Numbered from the stretch's first letter, positions 52,753-64,000 are shown. The stretch: 64,000 bases of DNA from Auricularia sp. M13 (GCA_037042915.1 CM073194.1:930001-994000); one strand, 5' to 3'. The notes: generated from the sequence alone by a model not told the origin. Numbers and translations are program-made.

Positions 52753-54363
52753 TCACCGAAACCCGTGGAACGACGTAGGGGGCTGTGGAGGACCGAATGG
52801 AGGACCCGGGCGGTGTGCATTCTGGGGCGGCTGGCCCGGCTGCGGGCCAAAGGGCTGCCCATTCTGATTCTGGGCGACACCATGCTGCGGCGTCAAGGGA
52901 GGAATGTTCTGCATAGCCCGCTGCAACGCGTCGCGCAAAGCTGCCTCCCGCGCGGGATCAACATACTGCCAATTCTGAACGACTCCGGGTTGAGGCGGCG
53001 GCGGCGGCGGCGCGGGCGCAGGGAAATTGCCAGAATTCTGCAAGGCCTGCTGGAGAGCGTTCTGCAAGGCTACTTGCGGCGAATCAATCTGAAGCTGCAA
53101 CGCGAGCTGAAGTTGAAGCTGCAGCTCCTGCTGTTTGTTCTGCTGCCCGCCTTGCAGGCGCTGGTAGTCCTCGAGAAGCCGTTGAAAAGGGCGCGCGCGC
53201 CCAGTGAAGCGTTGGATACCGTCCATCTTCCAGCGCGGGATGAACTCGGGCGCAAGAGGATTCAATGTACTCGCATGAGGAGCCAAATTATTCGCCTGCG
53301 ATCCGAAACGAGTGAAAGTGACGGGCAATGGGGCATTGGGAGGCATTGGAGGCGGGAATTGCGAAGGTGGATGGGGCCCGAAGTACGATCCTGAGCGCTG
53401 CGCCTGTCCTGGTGGAAAACGCGCAGGCGGAGTTGAGAAGGGTGATAGCAGAGGCTGGACCGGGGGGATTTCAAAGCGTCCCGGCGGAGCGGATGGCCGA
53501 CCCTGTGCAAACGAAGGCGCAGCCTGCGACCATGGCGGCTGTTGTTGCTGCCCATGGAACCCGGGCTGCGAAAATGGCGTCGGCGCATGGGGAGACATTG
53601 GAGTAGAAGGGAAAGAGGGCGCTGCTTGGTCGTGCTTCACTATAGCCGGCTTCGACAAATAGTTCACAGGCGGTCGCCAAGCAGCCACTCCGGCGTTGCT
53701 CGAGCGCAACGGTGAAGATTGAACACTGGGAGACGGAGTCACAAAAGATTGAGGTGACTGAGTGGTGGAGGATCCAGATCGAAAAATGTCGTGGGTGGCA
53801 CCGCCGACGGTGGTGGCACTCTCAGAGAGCTCAGGCTCGGAGTCAGAGGCTGATTCATCGAGGTCCATGTAATTCATCTGGGATACAAGGTCGTCTTCGT
53901 AGTTCTGACGGATATGCGAGCCTCCCTGAACCATGGGAGTCAGCTGAGTTGACTGCCCAACGTAGCTGATGGTGCGCACCGAAGTCTGGCCACCGAGCTG
54001 GTAAACAACGCTTTCGGACTGTCCAAAGCTGGCGCCTGAGCTCCCTGGATTCGCCATGCTGCTAAGACCCTGTAGTTGAATCGGCTCCCAGACAGGCTTC
54101 TTCATGCGTTGCCTCCTCGCTGCAGCCCGATCTTTTGCACGAGATTTCTTCCGATGTTCTGCGGTATCCTGCTCGTGCTGAACCATGGCATGAACCACGG
54201 CCAAACGGCTTGACTGCTGCTTGAAGGAGGGATTGGTCGACGCGAATGAGCCATCGTCACGAGAACTGGTCGTACTGAAGGCGGCTGTGGCACTGGCAGC
54301 CACGGGAGCGCTGCTGCTGCCCGGCTGCGCTCCCAAAACGAAAGGTCCAGAGTTGGACCCCAT
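52753..54363 (-). CDS. Low-complexity protein with PAM2-like motif, 536 aa
   Basis: Single uninterrupted ORF. Regions in order: Ser/Ala-rich start, a basic segment (HRKKSRAKDRAAARRQRMKK, about residues 70-90, possible nuclear signal), an acidic patch (MDLDESASDSEPELSES), a long Ser/Pro/Gln region, then STLNPLAPEFIP (residues 365-376). This last matches the PAM2 motif (xxLNPxAxEFxP) that binds the MLLE domain of poly(A)-binding protein. After it come a Gln/Leu helix (KQQELQLQLQLALQLQ), poly-Pro, and a Gln/Pro/Gly tail. Hence an RNA-metabolism role via Pab1 is plausible. No catalytic or folded RNA-binding domain seen. Start at 54363 is the first Met; upstream exons are possible. Confidence 0.67.
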   Translation of the reverse strand: MGSNSGPFVLGAQPGSSSAPVAASATAAFSTTSSRDDGSFASTNPSFKQQSSRLAVVHAMVQHEQDTAEHRKKSRAKDRAAARRQRMKKPVWEPIQLQGLSSMANPGSSGASFGQSESVVYQLGGQTSVRTISYVGQSTQLTPMVQGGSHIRQNYEDDLVSQMNYMDLDESASDSEPELSESATTVGGATHDIFRSGSSTTQSPQSFVTPSPSVQSSPLRSSNAGVAAWRPPVNYLSKPAIVKHDQAAPSFPSTPMSPHAPTPFSQPGFHGQQQQPPWSQAAPSFAQGRPSAPPGRFEIPPVQPLLSPFSTPPARFPPGQAQRSGSYFGPHPPSQFPPPMPPNAPLPVTFTRFGSQANNLAPHASTLNPLAPEFIPRWKMDGIQRFTGRARPFQRLLEDYQRLQGGQQNKQQELQLQLQLALQLQIDSPQVALQNALQQALQNSGNFPAPAPPPPPPQPGVVQNWQYVDPAREAALRDALQRAMQNIPPLTPQHGVAQNQNGQPFGPQPGQPPQNAHRPGPPFGPPQPPTSFHGFR

Positions 54364-54980
54364 TAGAGGGGGAAGGAAAGCACCGTCGTGTGTCGTGGCT
54401 CAGCCTGAGATGCGTAGCATTATGAACCACAATCACGCAGCGGTTACTCCGCCGGATCAACTCAGCCGTCAACCACACGCCAAGAAGCATCCTTTCGCAA
54501 ACCACCGACAGGCACAAACGTGAACCCGGGCGATGCACACACCTTTCTGAGCGTGGTGCGTGGTTCCAAACCCTCATTGGGCGATCGTCCCTGGTGTCAA
54601 CCCAGGGATTTTCATTGAGAACAGCGCAGTGATGCATACCTCCGCGGGAAGCGCAAGCGTGGTGCATCACGACCTTCTCCAGTGGAATTCGTTCTCGTGC
54701 TCTTTTGTTGAGTATAAGAACAGAATAATCTTTGACGTATAGCTCGTTGTTGCGCTGATAAGCGACGCTTCTCCGGTGTTTTTTTGCGTGTCTGCTGGAC
54801 ACAATTTGAACCCGCGCATGATGGGGGAGCATAAAAGATCACCCTCCCGTGGTTGACTTGTTTCGGCGCGTGGTGCGCGGCAATTCGCGAAGAGACCGTG
54901 GTGCGCTTTCATTGTGGCGAGTGCCAAGTTAAAAGGCACACATATCGCATCGTGGTCTCCTTACCCCGTTCACGCTTCGT
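54364..54980. other. Divergent promoter region
   Basis: Shared upstream region between the PAM2-motif gene (-) and the zinc-finger gene (+). No supported gene; short ORFs only. Confidence 0.5.
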
Positions 54981-57169
54981 ATGTCTACGCCGCACGATGA
55001 GCCAAGCCACGCTGTCCACAGCACGGAGCAGTCCCGAGGAACAGGACGGAAATATACTGGGGACCAAGATGCACCTGGGTCGCGTCTTAGACCAGACGCG
55101 GGCGCTGTATCGCTCAGCCTCACCGCACCGCGCGAGACCCCGCACGCGTTCACGGACGACGACGGTGACAGCGACGGCGATAACTCCGTGAGTGCTGTTT
55201 TCGCGTCGGATCTCGGCGCGAACTTGCTTTGTGGTCATCGTCGCTGATATCCATTCCAGGCGCCGGAAGCAACTCGCGGTGCTCCCGTGTTTCCTCCTTT
55301 CAACGCCCCCGTTGCGAGTTATCGTGAGCCGCAGTCGCGCCCACTCAACGACCCGCACGCACGACCGCAATGGGACCTTCCGTCGCCTCAGTCTATGGCG
55401 CGACGCCTCCAGAGTCCCCACGAGACAGCGCATCTTCCCTCCGTGTCCGAAGTCATCCAACAGTTTTCATTTGGTCGAGGAAGCTTGAAACGGGAGGATG
55501 ATGATACCGGGCGAGGAGGTGCGTCTTTGCTTTATGTGACTTCGCGGTATTGACTCCTGCAACGCAGATCATACAGAGCGTTCGGTGATACAGGCAGAGT
55601 CGGTTGAAGACTCAATGGACGTTGACAGCCAGCACACCGTCCGGTCTAATCGCGCCATGGTGCATTCCCATCGCCCTGCGGCAACGCAGAGCATATCCAA
55701 CGAAGTTCATGGCGATCGTACTGTCTGCACGTCTCCTCCCCCTCCTGCGCCTTCTCAACGCAACAGCGGAGCTGTTGCACGAGAAGTAAAGAAAACCCAA
55801 CTGGACAGTCAAAGAGGTGCGCCCAGAATAATGTTGAGCATGCGCATTTCATTCTGAACAAGAACCTTAACAGGTCATGCCGCCGGTATAAATGCTGATA
55901 AGCGACCATCGCTGCCGTCAATAATTGTCCCTGCACCACCCGGGGCGCCTGCACCAGACCCACAAGCTGGAGGGGATGCCTCTCGCCGAAATTCCACCGG
56001 TATGATCGTGCAGCCGACTCCATTCAATTTCCCACCTCCACCTCAACCTCAACCTGCGCAGCCGCGGAGTGCCCCGCCTCAGGTTCGGTTCTTGCACTTC
56101 CCCATTCAGCAGGAGTCTTATTTTTCCTTTTCAGCGAGAACGCAGGGCTCGGTCCCGCGTCTCGCGCAAAGACGGGTATAAATCCGCGCGCGCTGAACTT
56201 AAGGCAGTTGGTATCGAACGGGTCGAAGACGATCCGGAGCACGTTTATATGTGCCCAAATTGCAAAGGGCAGGTACCTAGCAGGTTCAAGCCAACGACGT
56301 CCTGGGACGGGTTCGTGCAGCACTACTCGCGCTGCGGACAGGTGCCGTGTCATTTCTGCGGCAAATCGTACACGGCGAAGGGGCGCCCGCACCATATGCA
56401 CCGTCATCTCGTCGGTAATGCTGGAATGAAGCCGTGCACGGGCCTACAGAACCTCATTAGGGACGGCGTCGACACTTACGGCCGGCTGCGCGACTGGATG
56501 GTCAAGAACGACAAGGACCTGGACATCAAGTACATCGGCGCGCAGATCGGGCGCCGTGTCATGTCGGCCTACGGCAAGGGCTACAACGAGCCTATCAACA
56601 TTGAAGAATTTCGGATCGAGGAGCAGCGCCCCAAGCGACCGCCGAGGCAGAAGCCGGGACAAGGAGGAACGGTCACGACGAAGGCGATGGTTCCGCCGGC
56701 CAGCACTACCGCGGCCCCTCCACCCGCCAGCACCAGCGCGATCCCTCCTGCGCAGTCTGGTACCGGAAAGCCCGCACCGGCTCTGAGCGACGGCGGGCGG
56801 CGTCAGGACGGCTGGGCCGCGCTTGTCGAAGCAACAGTCGCGCAGCACGACGCCATGACTCGCGGTCAACAAGCCCCCGATCCCCGGCGCCGTCGCGCAG
56901 TGTCCTTGACGCCATCCCCTCCTCCCCCTCCTGCACATCCTCTTCCTCTTACGAGTCGACGTGGACGATCTTATGAGCGCGTGCCTCCGAGAGGAGAGCA
57001 AGGAATGCGCCGGCGCAGTGCGTCTCCGCGTCGGCGCAGCCCTTCGACCCAACCCTCGATTTCTGCGGAATCGGGCGCAACTACTCCAACGCACTCACCT
57101 CAACACTACGATGAAGAAGGAGAATCTGAAGTTGATGAAGACGAAGGATCAGACTACGTTGACGACTAA
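54981..57169 (+). CDS. Zinc-finger protein with disordered N- and C-terminal regions, 652 aa
   Basis: Model join(54981..55187, 55260..55518, 55568..55816, 55874..56082, 56135..57169); four introns of 49-72 bp, all GT..AG with matching phase. Residues 1-300 are disordered and Pro/Ser-rich (MSTPHDEPSHAVHSTEQSRG, VAREVKKTQLDSQR, FNFPPPPQPQPAQPRSAPP). A Cys/His module follows: VYMCPNCKGQVPSRFKPTTS, VQHYSRCGQVPCHFCGKSYT, RPHHMHRH; this reads as two zinc sites, the second near-C2H2 (C-x2-C-x11-H-x3-H). GLQNLIRDGVDTYGRLRDWM follows, then a basic, Pro-rich tail with RRRSASPRRRSPS and an acidic end (EVDEDEGSDYVDD). Probably a nuclear nucleic-acid-binding protein; the target is unknown and no named family is claimed. 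Confidence 0.68.
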
Positions 57170-58461
57170 CGAGGTTCATTAAATTGCTCACGACCTCTCG
57201 CACACAGAAAATGACACGCCCTCAGCGAATGCATCTTTAAAGACATTCATGTCTGCATATTCTTGACGAGTAGATAGATAATTGACGAAAGTGCATGATT
57301 GCAATCCGATTAATCTTTTGCTTGCATGAATGTTTGTGCGATCTCTTTAATCGAGAGACATCCAAGGTAAAGCTAAAGATCAGCGGCTTGTACTTGTGGG
57401 CGGATAACGTGGTGAAAAAAACGCGGGGGCCCTTGGGCTAGCAGGAGCGATTAATTATCATTAGTCCATATCTCGGGGAATGCTGGTTCCAGAGCAGAGG
57501 TTCGTTGAGTACGAGAGCATCAACGTTCAATATCAATGCACTCGAGCCATGGATTGAAAGGTACCGTTACAGGCCCTGCGACGTGCGGTACCGTGGGCCA
57601 CTTGCGAGTTTGGATTGAATCCGCACCGATCAGAACAGCTGGCAGGGCTTCGACAATATAGTGAGTGGTACAGTGTGTAGGTCAAGAACCGAGTGGATCC
57701 TCAGGCATTGAGCCAGAGACTGGAGAGTGCAAAATTTATCCCGGTAGATCTCCCCAGTGAAGCAGAAGAGCAGTCTGAGCATGCGCAGGAGCAGGAGCCA
57801 GGAGTTTTTGTCTAGTGTGCTCCGAACGAGAGATCCGAGTGATAGTACGCTGGTACGTCGCAGGTAAGAACTGTCAACGGTAGAGCGATGCAGAGCTAAG
57901 CAGAAAGCAAATCGTGCGACGGCCAGCTGGTTGGCAGGCCATTGCACCCAAAGTTTGCAGTACCCCGAGCCAAACGAGTTGCAGTGCGACATCAACCCAC
58001 TGTAAGCTTCAGGATTTGTCGGAGGTAGCTCGCTGGCAGAAGAAGGCCGAGATGGTGAGCTGGGACTGAGTGTCTCAGGTTGTTGGGTGCTGGCAGGTGA
58101 CCGTAGCTGGTCAGCTGGCTGCCGGCGCTGCCCCTGAATCTACTTTGACCGTTTCCCTTTTCCTCCGTCTCCGGTCCACGCTCAGAAATTTTTTGGACCC
58201 CCCCTTTCCAGCGAGAGCCCGCGTAGGCGACGTTCGCGGCTGTACGACTACTGTAACGACTCATTGAACCCCGGACGACCACCCGGTCGCCGACGCTGTG
58301 CCGCTGCTAGGGCTGCGTTGTATTGCTCAGGCTGTCCATCTGGATCAGGCCGCTCGTGCTATACCTTTGCCTTGTACTACCACCACCACCCATCGACGTC
58401 GAGTTCACTGCATCCAGATCATCGCACTCGTTTCCCGCTTATCGCTGAAGCCCCCTGTACA
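57170..58461. other. Intergenic, no gene supported
   Basis: Only ORFs of up to 121 codons without motifs. The last 150 bp are C/T-rich (CACCACCACCACCC) and probably the promoter/leader of the C2H2 gene. Confidence 0.5.
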
Positions 58462-60012
58462 ATGAGCTCGCTTCCCGCAGTACGTGCTCTGCTGCTCATC
58501 GCGTCGGGCTGACTCAGACCTGTTGTAGGTTGCCCACGGCGACCCATTGTCTCTGCTGTCGAATGCAGCCCTTGACGGGGCTACCGGCAAGCTCGGGACT
58601 GGTATGGGGATGAAGACACGCCGGCTTAGCGCGAGTGCCAGCGCCAGCAGTCATCGCCGACGCATGAGCGACGCCCGCGATGGTGCCCCGGTCAAGATTC
58701 TGTGCGTTCAGATACATTTCCAGGTTATGCCTGGATATATTTCTGGTAGAAACCAACTGACATGTATCCCGCAGCAGCCCATCGCTCAAGCCCAAGACAC
58801 CCGCGCTCATCAGCGCTTTGGTCAAAGCGCCGGCGCCAGCGCTCCCTGTGGACGGAAGCATGCCAGACAGCCCGTCGTCGCCAGCCTTCAAGAACCCAGA
58901 TCTGAGCGGCGGCAGTGGCGGCCTCAGCGGGCGTCGCAAGGGCACGGTCTTTCGCTGCGAGAGCTGCTCCAAGGTTCGCCATCTCTCCTCAGCCCTACTA
59001 GGCCCGAACGCTGACGTTTGCTCGCTCTCTTCACTCATCTCTGACGACGTGCTTGACTGGTCGCTCGTTGCCGCTTTCGAAATTTCGCACCGCATGTCAC
59101 CGGCGCGGGATCTGTTCGGCTTGCGGGTCCTGCTTCCATGTCTCGTCGTTGTTCTTTGCCACCATTGGCAACTGTCAACCGTTGTTGTCACCGACATCGA
59201 CCACGCAGGTCTACCGTCATCCCTCGTGCCTCATCAAACACCGCTGGGAACACTCTCCGCACTGGGCCGAGTCCTCGAAGCTCCTGCTGTCTAAGCATCA
59301 GCAAGTGCAGCTACTCGAGGGCGCAGCCATCCTGTCGAACTTCCAGGTCGGCTCACTCCCCGAAGATCGCGCGCTGTGGCCGACCTGGGCAACATCTGCT
59401 ACGTCGTCACTCCCTGGCTCAACAGGAATGCTAGACGCCATCGCCGGCGGTATGGAGGGTTCTGCTATCGACGATTCTGACGAGGAAGAACCACGTGAGG
59501 AGGATACGCGCCCTCGCAGCAGGAGTATGGGCGCTGCGGCTATGCTCAAGCGTCGTCCCGTCAAGGCGGGCTTCACACCGCCTGCGCACGCCAAGGTTAC
59601 CCAGGTCGCGCCCGGCGTGCTGCTCGCGCCCTCCGCGCCCGCGCCGGTGCCCATCAAGCAGCACCAGACACGCAGCCGCGGCGCACCCGCGTCGAGCCCC
59701 GTGGAGGTGCGGCCGGGAGTGCTCGCCGTGGACCGCGGCTCGGAGCCCATCGCGATCAAGCGCGAGGCGTTCGCCGCGTCGACGTCGCCGACATCTGCGC
59801 TCGACGCGCTCGCGTCGCTCACGCTCTCGCTCTCGGCATCCGTGTCGTCGTACTCGGCCAGCTACGCGCGCTCCAGCGTGCGCAGTGGGAGCGAGGAGGA
59901 CCCCGAGTTGCCCGAGCTGGATGAGCACCCGGAGGAGGACGATGTCCCCGTGTCGCGCAAGGAGGACGTGTGGGACGGCATGGACGTCGATCTGGACGAG
60001 ATGGAGATGTAG
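58462..60012 (+). CDS. C2H2 zinc-finger transcription-factor-like protein, 397 aa
   Basis: Model join(58462..58479, 58529..58701, 58775..58973, 59209..60012). Exon 1 is only 18 nt (MSSLPA) and joins VAHGDPLSLLSNAAL. The finger is assembled across the 235-bp intron 58974-59208: VFRCESCSKV then YRHPSCLIKHRWEHSPHW (C-x2-C-x12-H-x4-H). It is followed by a conserved-looking helix SSKLLLSKHQQVQLLEGAAI. The rest is disordered: acidic DDSDEEEPREEDTRP, RRPVKAGFTPP, a Ser-rich run (SLTLSLSASVSSYSASYARS) and an acidic end EEDDVPVSRKEDVWDGMDVD. I recall this single-finger architecture as conserved in agaricomycetes. Nuclear regulator likely, targets unknown. The large intron may hide an alternative exon. 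Confidence 0.77.
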
Positions 60013-60471
60013 GTGGTGTTGAGAAGTTGATTGGTGGTCGGACACTGGGTTCACCTGCTTTATTGGGTTGTATCATCTTTTGCGTTGTTCATGATCTTTC
60101 CGTTCTTTCTTGGTTTTTGCGCTGTGCTCATGCTCTTGCTGCCCGCCGATTTGTACTATAGTACAACGATCCTCGATGCTGTCCTAAGCATCGAATGAAT
60201 TGATTACAGTAAGTTTCCCCTCAGCCTGTCAGACTGCGTGACAGAATCCTGAGTCCTTCCTTATTCATTGCGAATCCGCTTATAATCTGATAATATGGTA
60301 CGTCCACTCTTCGACTTCAGATCTTTGGGGCTCAAGTTCAAGTCTGCAGACTGAGACTAGGCTGGCAATGCCGGCACCAGTAGTCTGGGCCACATGGCTC
60401 GGCAACCGTGATGCCCGAGAACACGGCGGCCGCGCAAGTTTAATATCTTGCATCGAACCACTACCAACAGC
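60013..60471. other. Intergenic
   Basis: 3' region of the C2H2 gene and 5' region of the membrane protein gene; no further gene. Confidence 0.5.
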
Positions 60472-61088
60472 ATGGCCAAACCGACGACCACGAAGGCAGC
60501 GACGGCGACGGCGAAGACGGGCGTGCCGGCGGCCTGGTGGATCAGCGCGTGGTTCCTGCTGAGCGCGCCCATCATCTTCTGGGATGCTGGCTACTGCCTC
60601 ATGCGCCCGCGGTCGATGCGCGGCGGCGACTTGCACTGGATCTGGAAGCCGTACTCGATCTACCAGGACGTCGACCTCGTTTACGGCCTCAAGGCGCTCG
60701 AGGAGAACAACGGCTTCACGAGCGCCCAGAGCCTGATGAATCTCATCGAGACGTTCCTCAATCTGCTCTACGTCTACAAGACGCACGTTGACCCCTCGCC
60801 CGCCGCAGCCGTCATCGGTCTCAGCAGCGCCGTCATGACCCTCAGCAAAACTGTGCTTTACTGGGCGCAGGAATACTACTGCAACTACTGCGCCGTCGGG
60901 CACAACACCGCGGTCGACCTCGTTTTCCTCTGGATCATCCCAAACGGGTGCGACCTGCCATACGCTTCGGTGTCGCTCGCTGAACTCTGAATAGCATTTG
61001 GCTCATCGTCCCCACGCTGATCATCATCCGCCTTGGCAAGGACATTACACACTCCCTCAGTGTTGCAGCTGGCGTCAAGGCCCAGTAG
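60472..61088 (+). CDS. Conserved fungal multi-pass membrane protein, 189 aa (EXPERA-like?)
   Basis: Model join(60472..60947, 60995..61088); the 47-bp intron 60948-60994 replaces GCDLPYASVSLAEL by the hydrophobic end GIWLIVPTLIIIRLGKDITH. About four membrane segments: WWISAWFLLSAPIIFWDAGY, SLMNLIETFLNLLYVYKTHV, AVIGLSSAVMTLSKTVLYWA, and VDLVFLWIIPN-GIWLIVPTL. Conserved-looking polar sites are WDAGYCLMRP, NGF.SAQS..N..E and GHN.A.DLVFLW. Size and topology recall EXPERA-domain proteins (sterol isomerase/TMEM97 type), but the key residues are not clear enough to claim the enzyme. Likely an ER or endomembrane protein. Start is the first Met of the frame, after MAKPTTTK. Confidence 0.7.
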
Positions 61089-62088
61089 ACTGTGGAGGAT
61101 GCATCTCGTATACAAAATGGAGTGTATAACTGTTGTAGGACCGGTCATAAAATTCATTCGAGCCTAATTGGCTGCGTGCTCGTCGATATTTTCGGGACGG
61201 GTCATTGGGAACTTCACTGGATTTCGACAATTTCCCCCAATCGTCTTCCTTCGGCATTTGTTCGTCAATTTCCTTTGATCGTCTCACATTGCAACACATC
61301 GTGCGCGCAACGCGGCGTGCGCAAGCGATGGTCAAAGGTGCTCGCTCCACCGTTCATCCAAGTCTCTCATGGCTAGTCATCCATGCGATTAATCTTCGCT
61401 CTTTTTTGACTCTTTGAACAAAGCTTGGAGGTATCCTCTTAGACAAGGTCCTACGCGCTACCGAATAACTATGCTGAAAGTTCAATGTGAAACCGGGAGC
61501 TCCAACATTTACATCGGAACGATTATCTTCCACCGTAAAGTCTGCAAAGGAGATTAGCTCCAACAGCACCTGCGCCGTTAATTCTTGCCTCTGCTTCGAC
61601 GAGAGCGCATTAGTTCCTCCCCGTCCACCTCCCTCTCCGGCTACAACTGTATCTAATCGCAAGCGAGAGGCAAGAGTGGGAAAACTCACAGTTTCTGCAC
61701 TCAGCAAGCCGACGGCGAAGGTTTGAGGGCATGACTGCTTCTAAACTGTTGCGTCGACCATCGTCACGGACCTGTATGCACTCTGTTAGGAAAAAGACTG
61801 TCGGAGTCGCAATCGTCGGGATTGCTTTGCAACTTGCCTCTGAACTCAACAGCATCCGTGTGCCAAGCATCCGATAGCAGCGCCCACGACGCCCGTAGCG
61901 GACAGTACCCCACTATTTATCATGCCTGAGCCCTAGCTGTGTTATGACGCCGACGCTCGAACATTTAATGTCCTGCCGCCACATCTCACCTAGAATGATT
62001 TCGGACGGCGACCACACACTCCAGACCTCATTCGATACTATCACGTCGGGCCGCAGACGCCTCTTAGACCGCCATTCCCACTCTGACC
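61089..62088. other. Intergenic, no gene supported
   Basis: Holds a 117-codon minus ORF (61354-61707) overlapped by a 79-codon plus ORF; neither has motifs or splice partners I could confirm. Confidence 0.4.
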
Positions 62089-63566
62089 ATGTGGGGTGCG
62101 TTGGCCGCGGGGGTTGTCGTACTCCGAGTTGTCGGTTGTATTCTCCCGTCTTGGGCCAGGGAAGTCAACATCACCATCGACGACACGTTCGGAGATCCTA
62201 CGACTGGCCAAATTCCGTCCTACGATCCTGCGGCACACCCTAAATTACAAGCACGCAGCGGACAAGCGGCCTGCGATGGTTGCAGACTTGGTTTGGATGC
62301 GTCTCAGGTGTACAAGTCCACCTGGTGAGCCGACCCGGCATTCACGTCGTGGGCGCCCGCCTTACATTATGCATTAACCGCACTGGAAGGCATGACCTGA
62401 CCTCAACGGAAACAGCATCGTCCAACCTCAGTTTCCAGTTCCGTGGTAGGTGGCCGCGAACTTCGGCTTTCTGGCGGTTTGAGGATTGACGATGTCCAGG
62501 CACGGCAGTTTACGTTTATTTCATCCTGGCCAACAGCATTCAGGATGCGGATATCCATATGTCCTTCTTCATGGATGGGCAGCTGGTCGGGACCTTCACC
62601 GATATTGGCAACCGCTCAACTGAGGCGCCGGCGTTCAGGTATCACCAAGTTGTGTACGCCAGCGGTAATCTGTCCAACGCAGTCCACTCGTTTGTCCTAT
62701 CCGGTGCCCCCCGCTGCGCCGGCGGGTCAGTGGTTCTGTTTGACTATGCCGTCTACACGTGAGTTAACGCACTGCGTCTGTTCCGCTGCTCTAACGATGT
62801 TTGTCATTCCAGCGCTGAAGATGAACCCTCTCCTGATACCTCTGTCCGTGAAAGAGCTGAAAATATTACGTGGGATACCCATGCAGCTTCGGTCTTTGCG
62901 CCGACCGAGGATGATATCCCCCATACTAGCAGCTCGTTTCTGGCGTCATCAATTGCATATGGCTCCCCTGATCATGACGGGATCCCCCGCATGGAGGACC
63001 TTTCGACGCAACCCATGCCTCAACCAAGCGCTGACCATCCCGTGACGATTGGGCTGATAATTGTATCGATCGCCGCGGCCCTTGCTTACCTCGCTGGCCT
63101 CTTCTGGTATTGCAACCGCCGTCGGAAAACGCAGGAAAGCCAGATGAGACAGCTGGAGCCTCAACCTCTGAATCTACCTCCCCTGTCTTCACCTGCTACC
63201 GCATATCACTCGGATAGCACTGTTCGTCCGTTTATCCCGCCCGCGCTCGGGATGCCGGCGGCCGCCTCAGCCATGCACTCTTACGGCCATGCTGCCGTAG
63301 CTCGATCCGCAGGACTCACTCCTGGAGTTGCGGCGGCAATCTCGATGTCCTCTGTTGCAGCGAAGTACGCCTCGATTTCCAAAGGGAGAGCGGTACTTCC
63401 TCAACCCGATGCACCTGCTGGGCATAACTCGCAGCTTCATGAGGAGCTGGCTCAGCTGCGGGAGGAGGTGGAGATACTGCGGGCTCGAGATGATCCACCT
63501 CCTGGATACTACGATACCTCAATGCCGGGTCCTTCTCGACCAGCTCCTGCGGTATTGCGGCTGTAA
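62089..63566 (+). CDS. Type I membrane protein with fungal IDDT-type ectodomain, 434 aa
   Basis: Model join(62089..62324, 62390..62445, 62500..62758, 62813..63566); three introns (54-65 bp) in phase. Signal peptide MWGALAAGVVVLRVVGCILP; ectodomain EVNITIDDTFGDPTTGQIPS, ACDGCRLGLDAS, STWHDLTSTE, TAVYVYFILANSIQDADIHM, SFFMDGQLVG, VVLFDYAVYT. This is a recurrent agaricomycete extracellular domain (unnamed, beta-rich). After a Ser/Asp-rich stalk comes one membrane helix (VTIGLIIVSIAAALAYLAGL FWYC) with stop-transfer RRRK. The cytosolic tail is Pro/Ser/Ala-rich with a short coiled coil (QLHEELAQLREEVEILRAR) and a PPPGYYD motif (PY-like, possible WW-domain or arrestin/ubiquitin-ligase binding). Cell-surface sensor or adhesion role is possible but unproven. 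Confidence 0.77.
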
Positions 63567-64000
63567 TATTTGAGTCATACAACTGTAAAGGTAAATTTCA
63601 GATAAAACAAAATTCGGCTGTGCGAAATATTTACGCGTTCTATTCCCTCCCTAAAAGCCTTTCGCAAGGACAGGCAGGTGTAATAGTCGTCTAAATCGGC
63701 ATTTCATTGTTCTTCGGGATCGGCCGGGTGCACAACAGTCTGCTTCCGTCACTCATGTGCGGAGTCCGCTCAGCGTATTTATAATTGGTTGTAATCAACC
63801 CCGTCTACGTGTTGAAGCATCGCACGCGGCGCAGAGAGCCAAGAAAGGCGAAGCACAAAGACATGAAGTCACTGCTCACACTGTGGGTCTGGACTGAAGT
63901 GGAAACGGCGGTCGGCTGGAAGGAAAGAAATCACGACTCTCGAAGAGCGCAAGGTGCGGTCCGTTGCGCGCAAAGACTCTGAGCTTTGGCTCGAGCTTTA
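63567..64000. other. Intergenic up to the right edge, no gene seen
   Basis: No ORF with recognisable features; an AT-rich stretch (GATAAAACAAAATTC) follows the last gene. Confidence 0.5.

Noticed and set aside
52561-53394. 277-codon plus-strand ORF
   Set aside because: Antisense of the Gln/Pro-rich part of the PAM2-motif gene.
1-64000. CRISPR arrays, bacterial operons, ribosome binding sites
   Set aside because: Spliceosomal introns throughout show this is eukaryotic nuclear DNA; no spaced identical short repeats of CRISPR type were seen.

Overview
The window looks like nuclear DNA of an agaricomycete (mushroom-forming basidiomycete). Genes are dense and split by short introns (about 45-75 nt, GT..AG, often GTGCGT donors). 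TATA boxes sit close to several starts. Typical families are present: a CBM1 secreted protein, DUF6589 proteins, an agaricomycete-type orphan kinase, and a type I membrane protein with the usual 'IDDT..GD' ectodomain. The species cannot be named from this. All gene models were spliced by eye; intron coordinates are given where GT..AG and phase both fit.

Layout. 1-2.45 kb: the 5' part of GNA1 (glucosamine-6-phosphate N-acetyltransferase, minus strand) and a BAHD/trichothecene-acetyltransferase-like enzyme (minus). 2.65-8.40 kb: a complete DNA transposon, 'element A', with 126-bp inverted repeats that look identical and a 9-bp target duplication. It carries a DUF6589 gene and a RecQ-like helicase gene that converge. 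8.8-16.8 kb: a small secreted peptide, three paralogous 302-aa short-chain dehydrogenase-like genes with identical exon sizes, and a small cysteine protein. 19.2-24.8 kb: a secreted hydrophobic protein, a secreted concanavalin-A-like protein (minus) and a small membrane protein. 25-27 kb: a GC-rich degenerate tandem-repeat block, with a diverged copy at 34.9-36 kb.

27.2-34.8 kb is a three-level nest. An orphan protein kinase gene (minus) is split by a 922-bp TIR element (8-bp duplication TCCATGAC), which is itself split by an intact Ty1/Copia retrotransposon (LTRs of 329 bp that look identical, 5-bp duplication AAGGC, one 1516-codon ORF). 36.1-39.6 kb: a tandem casein-kinase-1-like array, one intact gene between two broken copies. 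40.3-44.4 kb: a CBM1 secreted protein and an intron-rich MFS sugar transporter (minus). About 45.2-51.6 kb: 'element B', a diverged relative of element A with the same DUF6589 (+) / RecQ helicase (-) convergent pair. 52.7-63.6 kb: ordinary genes, namely a low-complexity protein with a PAM2-like motif, two zinc-finger proteins, a multi-pass membrane protein and a type I membrane protein.

The most interesting system is the DUF6589 + RecQ-like helicase transposon. Two diverged copies keep the same gene order, convergent orientation, matching intron positions in the DUF6589 gene and almost equal DUF6589 length (906 and 907 aa). Copy A has the full structural signature of a recent insertion. This suggests DUF6589 is a transposase-type protein with a helicase partner. 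From memory, and not checked, a helicase-bearing Academ lineage called AcademH with 9-10 bp target duplications has been described in fungi and animals; these elements may belong to it.
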